Source: Stygibacter sp964604155
GTDB lineage: Bacteria; Cloacimonadota; Cloacimonadia; Cloacimonadales; TCS61
Assembly (NCBI GenBank): GCA_964604155.1
Contig: CAZRXY010000099.1
Span: 1 to 61,382 of the forward strand
DNA: 61,382 bases
Direction: 5' to 3'
Shown: piece after piece, positions 34,447 to 43,341 of the stretch
How positions within the stretch are numbered: the stretch's first letter is position 1
How the letters are laid out: each line of letters starts with the position of its first letter
Translations under genes and position numbers: made by a program
Notes under the pieces: model-generated
Told to the model about the DNA's origin: nothing
The model's database searches: none
Seen by the model: the letters and a program-made list of their open reading frames with translations, nothing else

Positions 34447-35202
34447 TTAGATCAGCGGTTTCAGAAAATTCCACCAGTAATAATCGATTAACTGAAAAGG
34501 ATTTGGCAAAGAAAAACCCTGATTGAGCCTGTCATCTATGCGTTCATCAATTGCCTCATCTATCAGCCCGCGTTCAAAAGCCTCTCCAGGATTAAAATTA
34601 AAAAGTGCTCCCACTATTCTGATCAGGGTATAGATTATCCCTACGGCTACAGCTAATTCCAGAAAATAAATAAAACCACGCACAGAAAGATTAAGGCTTC
34701 GCATCTGGGTATCGGGTGAAGAACGATGACTTTTTCTCTTGTCATAACCCAAAAAGAAAGATATATAATAATCTTTCTTAAATAATTTACAGGTCTTGTT
34801 GGATTCATAGATCTTTTTGGTGGGAACCACTATACAACGCTTGAGAATATCCTGTATTGTGCGACGCTGTTCAAAATTAAGTGACTGGCTGATTTCTTCA
34901 GGCAGCAGGCTATAGAAATAAGTATAGTCCCTTTCAATGATGTTTTCTGAAGGTGCATTATTCGGTTTTGGTTTCCGCATTCCCTTGCGTCTATCTTCAC
35001 CTACATAGAACTGCATATAATATTTCTTCAGAAACCAGAAGGGGACATTCAAATCGATGATCTTTTTGGAAGGTATCCTGATCGCTTTTGCCAGTACGAG
35101 CCGTATGTGTTTTTCCTGCTCTTCAGTGAAGCTGTCCTTTATTCCATGACCCATCTGATTCATGAAATAATCAACATCCTTGAGTTTGTCTTTAAATGGC
35201 AT
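34447..35202 (-). CDS. Membrane protein with two copies of an unassigned basic module (paralogue of the next gene)
   Basis: This 251-residue protein has two copies of a ~66-residue module (about 10-76 and 92-160), a transmembrane helix (~176-201) and an amphipathic tail. Each copy has a predicted helix, then IP or VP with (S/T)KKI, then N.....F(L/K)KKYY or a similar aromatic-basic strand, and G(E/Y)D(R/K)R near the end. The same module occurs twice in the adjacent gene. I do not know a named family. The 'N..F..KKYY...Y.G.DRR' pattern vaguely recalls small gammaproteobacterial membrane proteins of unknown role. It is the last gene of the cyclic di-GMP/two-component operon, so an effector role is inferred. 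The basic Arg-rich ends could bind a nucleotide or lipid head group. Confidence 0.75.
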   Translation of the reverse strand: MPFKDKLKDVDYFMNQMGHGIKDSFTEEQEKHIRLVLAKAIRIPSKKIIDLNVPFWFLKKYYMQFYVGEDRRKGMRKPKPNNAPSENIIERDYTYFYSLLPEEISQSLNFEQRRTIQDILKRCIVVPTKKIYESNKTCKLFKKDYYISFFLGYDKRKSHRSSPDTQMRSLNLSVRGFIYFLELAVAVGIIYTLIRIVGALFNFNPGEAFERGLIDEAIDERIDDRLNQGFSLPNPFQLIDYYWWNFLKPLI

Positions 35203-35214
35203 TTCTATTCTCCC

Positions 35215-35877
35215 TTACTTATTTAGACCAAGTTTTTCAATAATATATTCATAACCATGACTTCCCTTGACAACGTCATAATTTAATGCTGACTTGCCAA
35301 AATAGAGAACTATGGATATCACGATAATATAGATCAGCATACTAGTAGCAAAACTTATTTTGTTCATAGTCGTATTGATATTTCTTCTCCTGCCCTGTCT
35401 CCGGTCGAATCCCAGATATAAGGTCAGGTAGTATTTTTTTTTGAACTTGAAGGATAGGTTTGTCTCGATAATTTTGCGGGAAGGTATCGGTATAGCACGC
35501 TTGAATATATCATGGATTGCCCTCTTTTCTTCATAATTGAATCCATACTGAATTTTATCAGGCAGATTCATGAAATAAAATTCCGCATCTCTCTCTCTAA
35601 ATTCCCTTAGCTTTTCCTTCTCATACTTATCTCTTTCATTTCTTGATTTTGTCCGCTTATCTTCTCCAAAGTAGATTTGAATAAAAAAACGCCTTATTAA
35701 CCAAAATGGTATGTTAAGGTCTAAAATCTTTGGCGAAGGTATGCGGATGATTTTATTTAAAACCTGCCTGAGCGCCTCTGTCTCATCCGGCTCCAGTCCT
35801 CTGTAGAAAGCTTCCTCTATCTGACTGATAAAGTGCTGCTGATCTCGAACTACCGGACTATATGCCATACTAATCAA
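35215..35877 (-). CDS. Membrane protein with two copies of the same unassigned basic module
   Basis: This 220-residue paralogue has module A (~11-76), with IRIPSPKI and GEDKR, and module B (~94-165), with IPIPSRKI, KKKYY and GFDRR. One transmembrane helix (~176-194) and a short tail follow. An Arg/Lys/Glu-rich linker (~78-98) joins the modules. The ATG overlaps the HD-GYP stop by four bases (ATGA), so the gene is translationally coupled to the phosphodiesterase. It lies 12 bases upstream of the 251-residue paralogue. The pair looks like a tandem gene duplication of an already internally duplicated protein. Function is unknown; cytoplasmic modules tethered to the membrane are the likely topology. 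Confidence 0.75.
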   Translation of the reverse strand: MISMAYSPVVRDQQHFISQIEEAFYRGLEPDETEALRQVLNKIIRIPSPKILDLNIPFWLIRRFFIQIYFGEDKRTKSRNERDKYEKEKLREFRERDAEFYFMNLPDKIQYGFNYEEKRAIHDIFKRAIPIPSRKIIETNLSFKFKKKYYLTLYLGFDRRQGRRRNINTTMNKISFATSMLIYIIVISIVLYFGKSALNYDVVKGSHGYEYIIEKLGLNK

Positions 35878-37436
35878 CCTCTGTAGATTTTCTTTATCTC
35901 TTCGATTTCTATTTCGGAAAAATCCTTAACATCATACTCACCAGCAAAAAGATAATAAATTTTTCTGTCCAGAAGAATATCCATAAGGTCTTTATCAAGT
36001 TCTTCTCTTCTTGCCATATCTGCCAGAATCTTGAGTGAATTATTCAAGGAATATGAGGCTTTGTAAGACCTTTTAGGCATAAGTGCATCAAACACATCAG
36101 CGATGGCAAGTATACGCGATTGCAGCAGAATCTCACCATTCTTTAAACCTTGGGGATAGCCGGTACCATTCATCCTTTCATGATGAGAAGAGGCTATCCT
36201 GGCAACATTGCGATATTTGCCCGGAAAAGTGATCTTATTTAGAATATTATATGTGATCTCAGCATGCTTTTTGATCTCATTATATTCCGCTGATGTGAGA
36301 GTGCCCCTGGGAATCAATAGATTCTCTAATTCATCCTCGTCCAAGAGACTATAGACTTTGCCATTTCTTCTTACTTCTATCTCTGAAATTTCCTTAAGAC
36401 TGGTAATCACCTCTTCCGATACCGATTCTGATCCCTGGTTTATTTGACAAATCAGCTTATAATAACGCGGTAATTTTTCCAGCAGCTTCTGCAATTCAGC
36501 TCTTCGTTCCAAAGATATTTCCTCCCGGAATAAATTATGAATGACCTGCTCCAATAATTCGAACTTTACACCGATTATCTTGGTGCGGTCAGAGCAGGAA
36601 ACTAGTTTTGTGCTCTTGTTTAGTAATACGCTGGATGTGACTATCTTGCCCAGATCATGCAGCCAGCCCGATATCGTGAGCTCATCAAGCTCGTCATCAG
36701 TGAAAAAAGTTTCTGCATACGCCCCAATATCTACCTCATTGATCGCATTTGCCAGAAAATTAGTCAAAATTGTCACTTTCTGGACGTGCTGATATGTATT
36801 AACTGATTTCATATCAATCGCATAGGCTATGGATTGTGTGAATTCAAATATCATTCTCTCCAGGTTTCTTATCAATAATTTATTGCTCAAGGTGATTGCT
36901 ACCTGTGATGATACTGAGAGAAGTATCTCGATATGATCTTCCGAAAAAGGCACTATCTCACCAGCTCCATCCTTGCAGTTTGTAAGCTCTATTATGCCCA
37001 GAACCTGCTCTTCATGGTCAACCAAAGGCACTGCCAACATCGATTTCGAATGGTAATTTTCCCTGTTATCAAGATGCTTGGTCAATTCTATCTGAAAATA
37101 ATCCTGCTCATATATATCGTCAAAATGTGCTTCAAAACCTGTGTGATATACAAAAGTTGCCAGAGAATTCATTATCGGTTCTCCACTCTGCTCAAATAGC
37201 TCTATCGTCTGCCTGTGTGCTATCGCCTGATCCGCATCGTATTCTTCCTCAAGTGAAACGGTTTTCACTCTTTCATATTTCAATCCGGTCTTATCTTCTG
37301 ATGTGATATAGATCACTCCTCGATCTGCCGATGTCACATACATTACCTCATCCAAAATAATCCGAAATACATTCCTGATACTTTTTTCCAATGACAATAA
37401 CTTGCCGATTTTAATCAGTCTTTGTGCCAGATCCAA
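35874..37436 (-). CDS. GAF-HD-GYP protein, probable cyclic di-GMP phosphodiesterase
   Basis: The start is a TTG at 37436, with GGGAG eight bases upstream; no better ATG is present. A GAF domain (~20-195) precedes an HD-GYP domain. The HD motif is in GWLHDLGK near residue 259, and the GYP signature SSHHERMNGTGYP is near 424. HD-GYP enzymes hydrolyse c-di-GMP to pGpG or GMP. Here the two motifs are ~165 residues apart, against about 60-70 in typical members, so ~100 extra residues interrupt the domain. All visible metal-ligand motifs are kept. It overlaps the next gene by four bases and follows the diguanylate cyclase by 14 bases. Confidence 0.88.
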   Translation of the reverse strand: MDLAQRLIKIGKLLSLEKSIRNVFRIILDEVMYVTSADRGVIYITSEDKTGLKYERVKTVSLEEEYDADQAIAHRQTIELFEQSGEPIMNSLATFVYHTGFEAHFDDIYEQDYFQIELTKHLDNRENYHSKSMLAVPLVDHEEQVLGIIELTNCKDGAGEIVPFSEDHIEILLSVSSQVAITLSNKLLIRNLERMIFEFTQSIAYAIDMKSVNTYQHVQKVTILTNFLANAINEVDIGAYAETFFTDDELDELTISGWLHDLGKIVTSSVLLNKSTKLVSCSDRTKIIGVKFELLEQVIHNLFREEISLERRAELQKLLEKLPRYYKLICQINQGSESVSEEVITSLKEISEIEVRRNGKVYSLLDEDELENLLIPRGTLTSAEYNEIKKHAEITYNILNKITFPGKYRNVARIASSHHERMNGTGYPQGLKNGEILLQSRILAIADVFDALMPKRSYKASYSLNNSLKILADMARREELDKDLMDILLDRKIYYLFAGEYDVKDFSEIEIEEIKKIYRG

Positions 37437-37450
37437 TATGCTGTCTCCCT

Positions 37451-39169
37451 TTATCTAGATACAATAACACAATTCTTCCCACTTTTTTTACCCTTGTATA
37501 ATGCATTATCGGCTCGCTTGAAAGTGCCATCAAGATCTTCACCTTCCCTGAATTCTGTGATCCCAATAGTGATAGTCACATTCAGCAATTCATTCTTGAA
37601 CCGGAATTTATGATTGGCAATGTTTTGCCGTACCTTTTCGGATATCACCCTGCCACCTGCTAAATTTGTTTCGGGAAATACAAGAATAAATTCCTCACCT
37701 CCCCAGCGACCCAGAATATCCTGTGCCCGAATTGTGTTTCCTATTAATTCAGCAATCTCTTTTAAAACAAAATCTCCCATATCATGACCGTATGTATCAT
37801 TAAAAATTTTAAAACTATCTATATCGGCAATTGCCAATGAAAACGGCTGCTTATGCCTTTCGAATCGAGTCAATTCATAATTGATCCTTATCTCCACATC
37901 TCGCCTGTTGGCTATCTGAGTCAAAGGATCTATTCTGGCTAATTTTTCCATCTTCTCATATGCCAAACCTAATTTCTCATTCTGCTCAGCTATATATCTG
38001 CGGTCGTTCACCGTTTCCGTGTTATCCCTGATTACCATCCCAAGACGATATCCCTTATCAACCCTGATCGTGAATAGTGAGTATTGCAAATGGACTATTG
38101 AGCCATCTGCGTGACTAATCTGGCAATCATCCTGACGCGATTCCTCTTCTTCCAAACCCTCTCTTAGTGATTTTTTAATAAATTTCTTGATCAAAACCGG
38201 TGATATCAGCACGCCGTTTTTCCTTACTTTTGCCCAGGATAATATGTCCCAGATTAATTCACCATACACCTTCTCCATAGATATACCAGTGATATTAGAT
38301 AGACTGCCATTCCATTCTATCACCTGACCCTTTTCATTTATCAGAGCCATCCCGTCATTAGACAGCCCGATAAATGAACGAAACTTTTCCTCATTATTCA
38401 AAATGAAGTTGTCCATCTGCTTCTTCCGCGTTATATCATATAATTGAAATAGAAACAGCAGATTTTGATCTTCTTCAGTTAGTCTGATTGGGTTTATTAT
38501 CACATTGAACCAGGCTTCACTGCCATTTTCGACGCTAAATCTGGTTTCTAATATTTTTGTCTCAAGCTGCGTACTATCACAGGCTTCTACTAATTTTCCC
38601 AGCTCAAAGGCATTTCTTAAACGCAGACTTTGCAGATTATATCTGGTAATCCTTGACCCGTCTATTCCGGTGTGTTTTATGAAGCGTGAATTTGCATAGA
38701 ACAAATCTCCAATACTGTCTATAATGAAAACCGGATTGACAGCCTTTGAAAAGGCTATCTTAAATAATTCTCCCGTAGCAGATAATTCAGGAGGATGCTG
38801 GATTTTTTGTGATATTGATGCTAATCGCTTTAGCAGCAAACTGGTATTCACCGGCTTGTTATAAAAATGATCCGCACCTGCTGCTATTGCCCCCTGAAGA
38901 TGCTCGCTGCTGCCCAAACCCGTGATTACAAATATGATCGCTTCCGCAAACCGGCCACGTATATCTCGCACTAAGTCTATGCCTGTAAGCCCATCAAGCA
39001 TCAGATCAACAAGAAATATATTAAATTTTGATGAATTCAGATATTTTTGTAATGATCCCACGTGATTACATATCTCACAATTGTAACCATTACTGGAAAG
39101 AATTTCTTTAACAAGCTCCGAAGTGAGCAAATCATCATCAATTATCAATACATTATCATTCGCTTTCAT
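37451..39169 (-). CDS. Response regulator with PAS domains and a GGDEF diguanylate cyclase domain
   Basis: The 572-residue protein has a receiver domain (~5-120; acidic IDDD, phosphorylatable Asp in FLVDLMLDG, and Lys in YNKPVN). Two PAS-like domains (~135-250 and 265-385) follow, with a C-terminal GGDEF domain (~405-570). The active site reads RWGGEEF, near residue 490, with LTQIANRRDVE at its start, so it should make cyclic di-GMP. No I-site RxxD was clearly recognised before GGEEF. Its ATG overlaps the upstream response regulator stop by four bases. It is likely the output of the adjacent kinase. Confidence 0.92.
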   Translation of the reverse strand: MKANDNVLIIDDDLLTSELVKEILSSNGYNCEICNHVGSLQKYLNSSKFNIFLVDLMLDGLTGIDLVRDIRGRFAEAIIFVITGLGSSEHLQGAIAAGADHFYNKPVNTSLLLKRLASISQKIQHPPELSATGELFKIAFSKAVNPVFIIDSIGDLFYANSRFIKHTGIDGSRITRYNLQSLRLRNAFELGKLVEACDSTQLETKILETRFSVENGSEAWFNVIINPIRLTEEDQNLLFLFQLYDITRKKQMDNFILNNEEKFRSFIGLSNDGMALINEKGQVIEWNGSLSNITGISMEKVYGELIWDILSWAKVRKNGVLISPVLIKKFIKKSLREGLEEEESRQDDCQISHADGSIVHLQYSLFTIRVDKGYRLGMVIRDNTETVNDRRYIAEQNEKLGLAYEKMEKLARIDPLTQIANRRDVEIRINYELTRFERHKQPFSLAIADIDSFKIFNDTYGHDMGDFVLKEIAELIGNTIRAQDILGRWGGEEFILVFPETNLAGGRVISEKVRQNIANHKFRFKNELLNVTITIGITEFREGEDLDGTFKRADNALYKGKKSGKNCVIVSR

Positions 39170-39528
39170 TTGCCCAGCAATGCCAAAGCTCTCTTTATCA
39201 GCTCATGGCTATCTATCGGTTTGGTTAAAAAATCCTTTACCCCAAGCTCAGATGCAGTGCTTAAATGATACTCGTCCGAGTATGCCGAAAGAATTATAAA
39301 TTCCTGACCCGGTCTGAAAGCTTTGATCTTTCTAATCATCGTGAGACCATCCATTACAGGCATCTTTATGTCTGTAATCACCAGATCAGGCTCCGTCTTT
39401 ATTACGCTCTCTATTCCTTTTTCTCCATTGCCGGCTACATAAACTTCATCAAATTCCGTGAGCATTATCTCTCTCAGCATCTCACGGATTAATACCTCAT
39501 CTTCTACGATTAAAATCTTCTTTTTCAT
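39166..39528 (-). CDS. Single-domain response regulator (CheY-like)
   Basis: The 120-residue protein is a bare receiver domain: acidic pocket VEDE near residues 7-10, phosphorylatable Asp in LVITDIKMPVMDG, switch Ser in IILSAYSDE and Lys in FLTKPID. With no output domain, it probably relays phosphate or binds a partner. It lies 3 bases after the histidine kinase and overlaps the diguanylate cyclase by four bases. Confidence 0.93.
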   Translation of the reverse strand: MKKKILIVEDEVLIREMLREIMLTEFDEVYVAGNGEKGIESVIKTEPDLVITDIKMPVMDGLTMIRKIKAFRPGQEFIILSAYSDEYHLSTASELGVKDFLTKPIDSHELIKRALALLGK

Positions 39529-39531
39529 CGC

Positions 39532-40818
39532 TCAAATGATTATTGTGAACACGGCACCTGTTCCCGAATTATGAACATCTATATGCCCATGCATTTTTCT
39601 CTCTATGATTGTCTTGCATATATATAATCCAAGCCCGGTGCCATCACCGGTTTTTGTCGTGAAATGTGGCTCAAAAATCCTGCCGATTATCTCTTTTGCT
39701 ATCCCTCCTGCATTATCCTCAATTTCCAGACAACTCTTTCCCATCCGTTTACTCAAAGTAATATTGATCAGCCGGTTATCTTTATTCTTTTCCACCAAGG
39801 CATCTTTGGAATTTATCAATAAATTCATCAATACCTGTGAATATTCATTTTCATAGCCTTCTATCTGACAATCAGTCTCTTTTGTATAGTTCACACTCAC
39901 CTGATGATTCTGAAACGAGCTGTCCACAAAAGATATCGTCTTCCTCACCACATTATCTATGCAAAAATATACCTTCTCACGATTGGGATTAAAGAAATCT
40001 CTGAAATCATCTATTGTTGTGGACATCTGATCGAGCACTCCCATGATCCTTTCTACCCTTTCTTCCAGTAATTCGTCCGTTAAATTTGAATTCCGATAAG
40101 AAAATAATAGCGATTGAGTGAATAAACCTATTGCGTTAAGAGGCTGACGCCACTGATGCGCTATATGACCAATCATCTCTCCCATCACTGCCTGGCGGCT
40201 TTGAAGCATCATTATATGATCTTTCATCCGGATTTCTGCTACACTGTTATCTATCTTCTCCTGCAGAGTTTCTTGAAATTCACGCAATTGCTGATTGGCA
40301 GATGCCAGCTCCCGAGTACGCTCCTTAACGCGGTTCTCCAATTCTCGATGTGCTTCCAGTAACGCCTTTTGAGCCTCTCGCTTCTCCAAACGCTCCGCAT
40401 CTAACCTCTTCTCAAATAATATGGTCTCAGCTAATTCATCTAATACTGTCAGAAGATTCTTGTATGATATCGGCTTGATTAGAAAATTATTTACACCCAA
40501 TGCTATCGATTTTAAAAAATTCTCCTTCTCACTATAGGCAGATACTACTACTATCTTCACATTAGTGCCCTGACGGCGAATCTCCTGGATCATATCTAAA
40601 CCATTCATCACCGGCATCATTATATCAGTTATCACTATCTCCGGCTTCTCCTCCAAAAATAACGCTAACCCCTCTTTGCCATTAGATGCCTGAAGCACGA
40701 TTTGAGTATTCTTTTCAAGGATTTTACTGATCGTATTACGCATCAATTCGTCATCTTCTACAAACAATATCTTAAGATCATGTTTCTCCAAGAGAACCTC
40801 CATTTTCCATAAATCCAT
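39532..40818 (-). CDS. Hybrid sensor: receiver domain followed by histidine kinase
   Basis: A receiver domain (residues ~14-125; FVEDDE, Asp in IVITDIMMPVMNG, Lys in LIKPIS) is followed by a long coiled coil (~140-210). A histidine kinase core has the phospho-accepting His in GHIAHQWRQPLN near residue 221, the N box in LMNLLINSKDALV, and G boxes ending GTGLGLYICK. There are no transmembrane helices, so input probably comes through its own receiver domain or a partner kinase. It is the first gene of a six-gene signalling operon. GGGGA precedes the ATG. Confidence 0.92.
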   Translation of the reverse strand: MDLWKMEVLLEKHDLKILFVEDDELMRNTISKILEKNTQIVLQASNGKEGLALFLEEKPEIVITDIMMPVMNGLDMIQEIRRQGTNVKIVVVSAYSEKENFLKSIALGVNNFLIKPISYKNLLTVLDELAETILFEKRLDAERLEKREAQKALLEAHRELENRVKERTRELASANQQLREFQETLQEKIDNSVAEIRMKDHIMMLQSRQAVMGEMIGHIAHQWRQPLNAIGLFTQSLLFSYRNSNLTDELLEERVERIMGVLDQMSTTIDDFRDFFNPNREKVYFCIDNVVRKTISFVDSSFQNHQVSVNYTKETDCQIEGYENEYSQVLMNLLINSKDALVEKNKDNRLINITLSKRMGKSCLEIEDNAGGIAKEIIGRIFEPHFTTKTGDGTGLGLYICKTIIERKMHGHIDVHNSGTGAVFTIII

Positions 40819-41019
40819 TTGTCCCCTTTATTATCATACTCATATTATTGTCAAAGAAAAACATTTGGCAGCTATACTGTCAAAAGCCGTCACCCGATTA
40901 AAAAAAAAGTTTAATTTGACAGAACTGCGAAAATCTGGATTAAGTACAATATCGATGTAACCGAATGCAGGTTATGCGTTAATATTGTGTAAACCGAAAA
41001 AGAGATAAGGTGGTAGGCT

Positions 41020-41574
41020 TTGGACGAAAGAGAATTAGTTAAAAAAGCCAAAAAGGATATCCAGGCTTTTGATGAACTCTATAGGATTTATTATCCTAAG
41101 ATCAATAACTTCGTTTTTCACCGGACTTATAACGAAGACGTGAGAAATGAGATCGTCTCCAATGTCTTCTTTAAAGCTATGAAAAATCTCTATCGCTTCA
41201 GGTTTATGGACAGCCAGCGCTGCTCTTTCTCCGCATGGCTTTATCGGATTGCCGTGAGTGAGGTGAATCAGTATTACCGTGACCGCAAACGTGACCTCCT
41301 GCTGGCAGGTAAGAAAAAACATGATCTCCCCGAAGAACCCACCCAATACCCGTATCAATTCGAATTTGTGAAAAAGTGTCTCGCTGATTTGTCACCCTTT
41401 GAACAGAACCTGATCGCTCTAAAATACTTTGAAAAAAAAACCTACAAAGAGCTGTCGGAAATTTTTGGAAAAAAAGAAAATGCCCTGAAAGTAAGAATGC
41501 ATCGCAGTATAAAGAAACTTAAAGAAATTTTGGAAAAGGAGGCTGCTGATGGAAAGGATAAAAAGTATGCTTGA
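41020..41574 (+). CDS. ECF-type RNA polymerase sigma factor
   Basis: The 184-residue protein has sigma region 2 (FDELYRIYYPKINNFVFHRT, then SAWLYRIAVSEVNQYYRDRKR) and region 4 (LIALKYFEKKTYKELSEIFGK, then VRMHRSIKKLKEIL), with no sigma 1 or 3, as in extracytoplasmic function sigma factors. The start is TTG at 41020 with AAGGTGG six bases upstream. It overlaps the downstream gene by 26 bases, the usual setting for a sigma/anti-sigma pair. It is transcribed divergently from the signalling operon. A TTGACA at 40916-40921 may be a housekeeping promoter. Confidence 0.92.
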   Translation: MDERELVKKAKKDIQAFDELYRIYYPKINNFVFHRTYNEDVRNEIVSNVFFKAMKNLYRFRFMDSQRCSFSAWLYRIAVSEVNQYYRDRKRDLLLAGKKKHDLPEEPTQYPYQFEFVKKCLADLSPFEQNLIALKYFEKKTYKELSEIFGKKENALKVRMHRSIKKLKEILEKEAADGKDKKYA

Positions 41575-42016
41575 TGACCTGAAAATCCCCAAAATTGATG
41601 ACCAGTTCCAGTTTAACGCCCTCAGAAGCAGGTTGCTGAAATCATTCTTCAGCAGCCAAAGGCAATATGTGCTCCGCTATCGCTGGGCTCTATCACTGGC
41701 TGCTCTCTTGTTCGTGGTGCTCGCCACCACCATTATCATGCCCAATTTCGCCAAAGATGTTAATAATTTCGTCTTCCGCTCAAATAAAAATGATTTGCCT
41801 GCCCTTATCAATGACCCCCACAACGGAAACACAATCGTGATGGATAATAGCTCCACTTCTCAGAAAAATACCGCCGGTAGTATCATTGATAATGATAAAA
41901 CTTATCTGATTAAACAGTACAATTCACCTCGTATGGGTAAGGTGATGGTGGTCTCCGAATATGACAGACAATTGCAGAATAATAAGATACGCAAAGTATC
42001 CACCGCCCGTTACTAA
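41549..42016 (+). CDS. One-TM protein, putative anti-sigma factor
   Basis: The 155-residue protein has a short basic cytoplasmic N-terminus (~45 residues), one transmembrane helix (~46-67) and a periplasmic tail. AGGAGG precedes the ATG by seven bases. No zinc-binding HxxxCxxC motif is present, so it is not a classical ZAS-type anti-sigma. Its role is inferred only from overlap with the sigma gene and its single-TM layout. The next gene encodes a secreted PDZ protein, which could be involved in regulating it. Confidence 0.6.
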   Translation: MERIKSMLDDLKIPKIDDQFQFNALRSRLLKSFFSSQRQYVLRYRWALSLAALLFVVLATTIIMPNFAKDVNNFVFRSNKNDLPALINDPHNGNTIVMDNSSTSQKNTAGSIIDNDKTYLIKQYNSPRMGKVMVVSEYDRQLQNNKIRKVSTARY

Positions 42017-42028
42017 CTCGGAGGCATT

Positions 42029-43282
42029 GTGAAAAATCTTCTTCTGCTCTCTGGCGCACTCTGCTTACTGATCGAGACCTTTGCCCAGCCTCTGCCGTTT
42101 TTGGGCGTTACCACCCAGGACATGGAAAGCCAAAGCTATTCTGCATATAATATCCAGGATGGCTATGGAGTTCTGATCACCTCTGTAGTATCCGGTTCTG
42201 CCGCCGATAGGGCTGCCCTTAACGAAGGTATGATCATTAGAAGCTTCAATAATGAAAAGGTTTATACAAGAAACCAGCTTCACAAAATGATCGATAATAC
42301 CAGCATTGGCGAGGAAATCCTGATTTCTTCTTTCAAAGATGAGCAAGAAAAATCTCATTCCGTGATCATGGGCAGGCGAGAGGAACCCGAAAGCTCCCGC
42401 AGCCCCTGGATAGGCATAAGCCTTAATGAAGATTTACAGATTGAGGAGTTTAAGGAAAATTATGGCTTACAGGTCACTGTCGTAGCCGAGGATAGCCCCG
42501 CCCAAAAAGCCGGTATAAAAATCGATGATGTGATACTTAAAATAGATTCCGAAAAACTCTACAGCCAGGACCAGGTGATACCGATGCTCCAGATATATCA
42601 ACCCGGCGATAATATAAATCTATTGATCTGGCGAAAAAATATTCTTATGGATTTAACTCTTACTTTAGGTGAGAGACCGATAGATAGATTTGATTATCTG
42701 GCAATTGACGATTTTATGCAAAGCCTTGATATTATGGGTGATCTGGAAGATATTTACGATGTCTGGGATGTAGTGGGACTCCCCGGAAAACTGCATGTCC
42801 TGGCATTTCAGGATTCTGCCAGCAAGATATTGGGCGTTATCGTCTCTGACATAGATGCCGAAACGAAAAAGCAATTGAAATTAGATAACGGTCTCAGAAT
42901 TGATAAAGTTATCCCGCAGACCCCCGCAGATAAGGGCGAAATCTTACCCGGTGATATCATCCTAAGTATCAATGCAAAAAAAATTTATGAATTTGAAGAT
43001 ATCTCAGAAATCCTCGCTGATATAAATTTTAATGATAAGTTTACTGTCACTGTATTCAGAAATTCCAAACGCGAAAATCTGACCCTCAGGTTGTCGCCTG
43101 TCTCCGAAAAAGTGTGGTCAAACTATTATTCACAGCTTCTTGAAAATGACGTTATTAAGATGATACTCAAAAACAAAAAACCTATCGATTACTATTATGA
43201 GAGACTGGAAGATCTTGAATCCAGATTCCCTAATGGTATCGAAATAGAGATAAAGGGACGGGATGATACCGGCCCCCGCTAA
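42029..43282 (+). CDS. Secreted protein with three PDZ domains and no protease domain
   Basis: The start is GTG at 42029 with GGAGGC upstream. A signal peptide (~1-18) leads to three PDZ-like domains at about 22-115, 122-212 and 265-355. Each has a GI.L/GV.. opening, then SPA..AG (or equivalent) and GD.IL.I. No serine or other protease catalytic motif is present, unlike HtrA. It could bind unfolded-protein C-termini in the periplasm and signal to the one-TM protein upstream; this is inferred. It is the third gene of the sigma operon. Confidence 0.8.
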   Translation: MKNLLLLSGALCLLIETFAQPLPFLGVTTQDMESQSYSAYNIQDGYGVLITSVVSGSAADRAALNEGMIIRSFNNEKVYTRNQLHKMIDNTSIGEEILISSFKDEQEKSHSVIMGRREEPESSRSPWIGISLNEDLQIEEFKENYGLQVTVVAEDSPAQKAGIKIDDVILKIDSEKLYSQDQVIPMLQIYQPGDNINLLIWRKNILMDLTLTLGERPIDRFDYLAIDDFMQSLDIMGDLEDIYDVWDVVGLPGKLHVLAFQDSASKILGVIVSDIDAETKKQLKLDNGLRIDKVIPQTPADKGEILPGDIILSINAKKIYEFEDISEILADINFNDKFTVTVFRNSKRENLTLRLSPVSEKVWSNYYSQLLENDVIKMILKNKKPIDYYYERLEDLESRFPNGIEIEIKGRDDTGPR

Positions 43283-43308
43283 GTTTCCCCTTAATCCCTC
43301 TGAGAAGA

Positions 43309-43340
43309 TAAGCCTGTCCCCCCGGGGACAGGCTTATTTT
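43309..43340. terminator. Bidirectional intrinsic terminator
   Basis: TAAGCCTGTCCCC (43309-43321) is complementary to GGGGACAGGCTTA (43324-43336), with TTTT following on the plus strand and A-rich sequence before it. It lies between the convergent PDZ and aminotransferase genes. Confidence 0.87.
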
Positions 43341-43341
43341 A

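Noticed and set aside
42029..43282. HtrA protease
   Set aside because: Three PDZ domains are visible, but no His-Asp-Ser catalytic domain.
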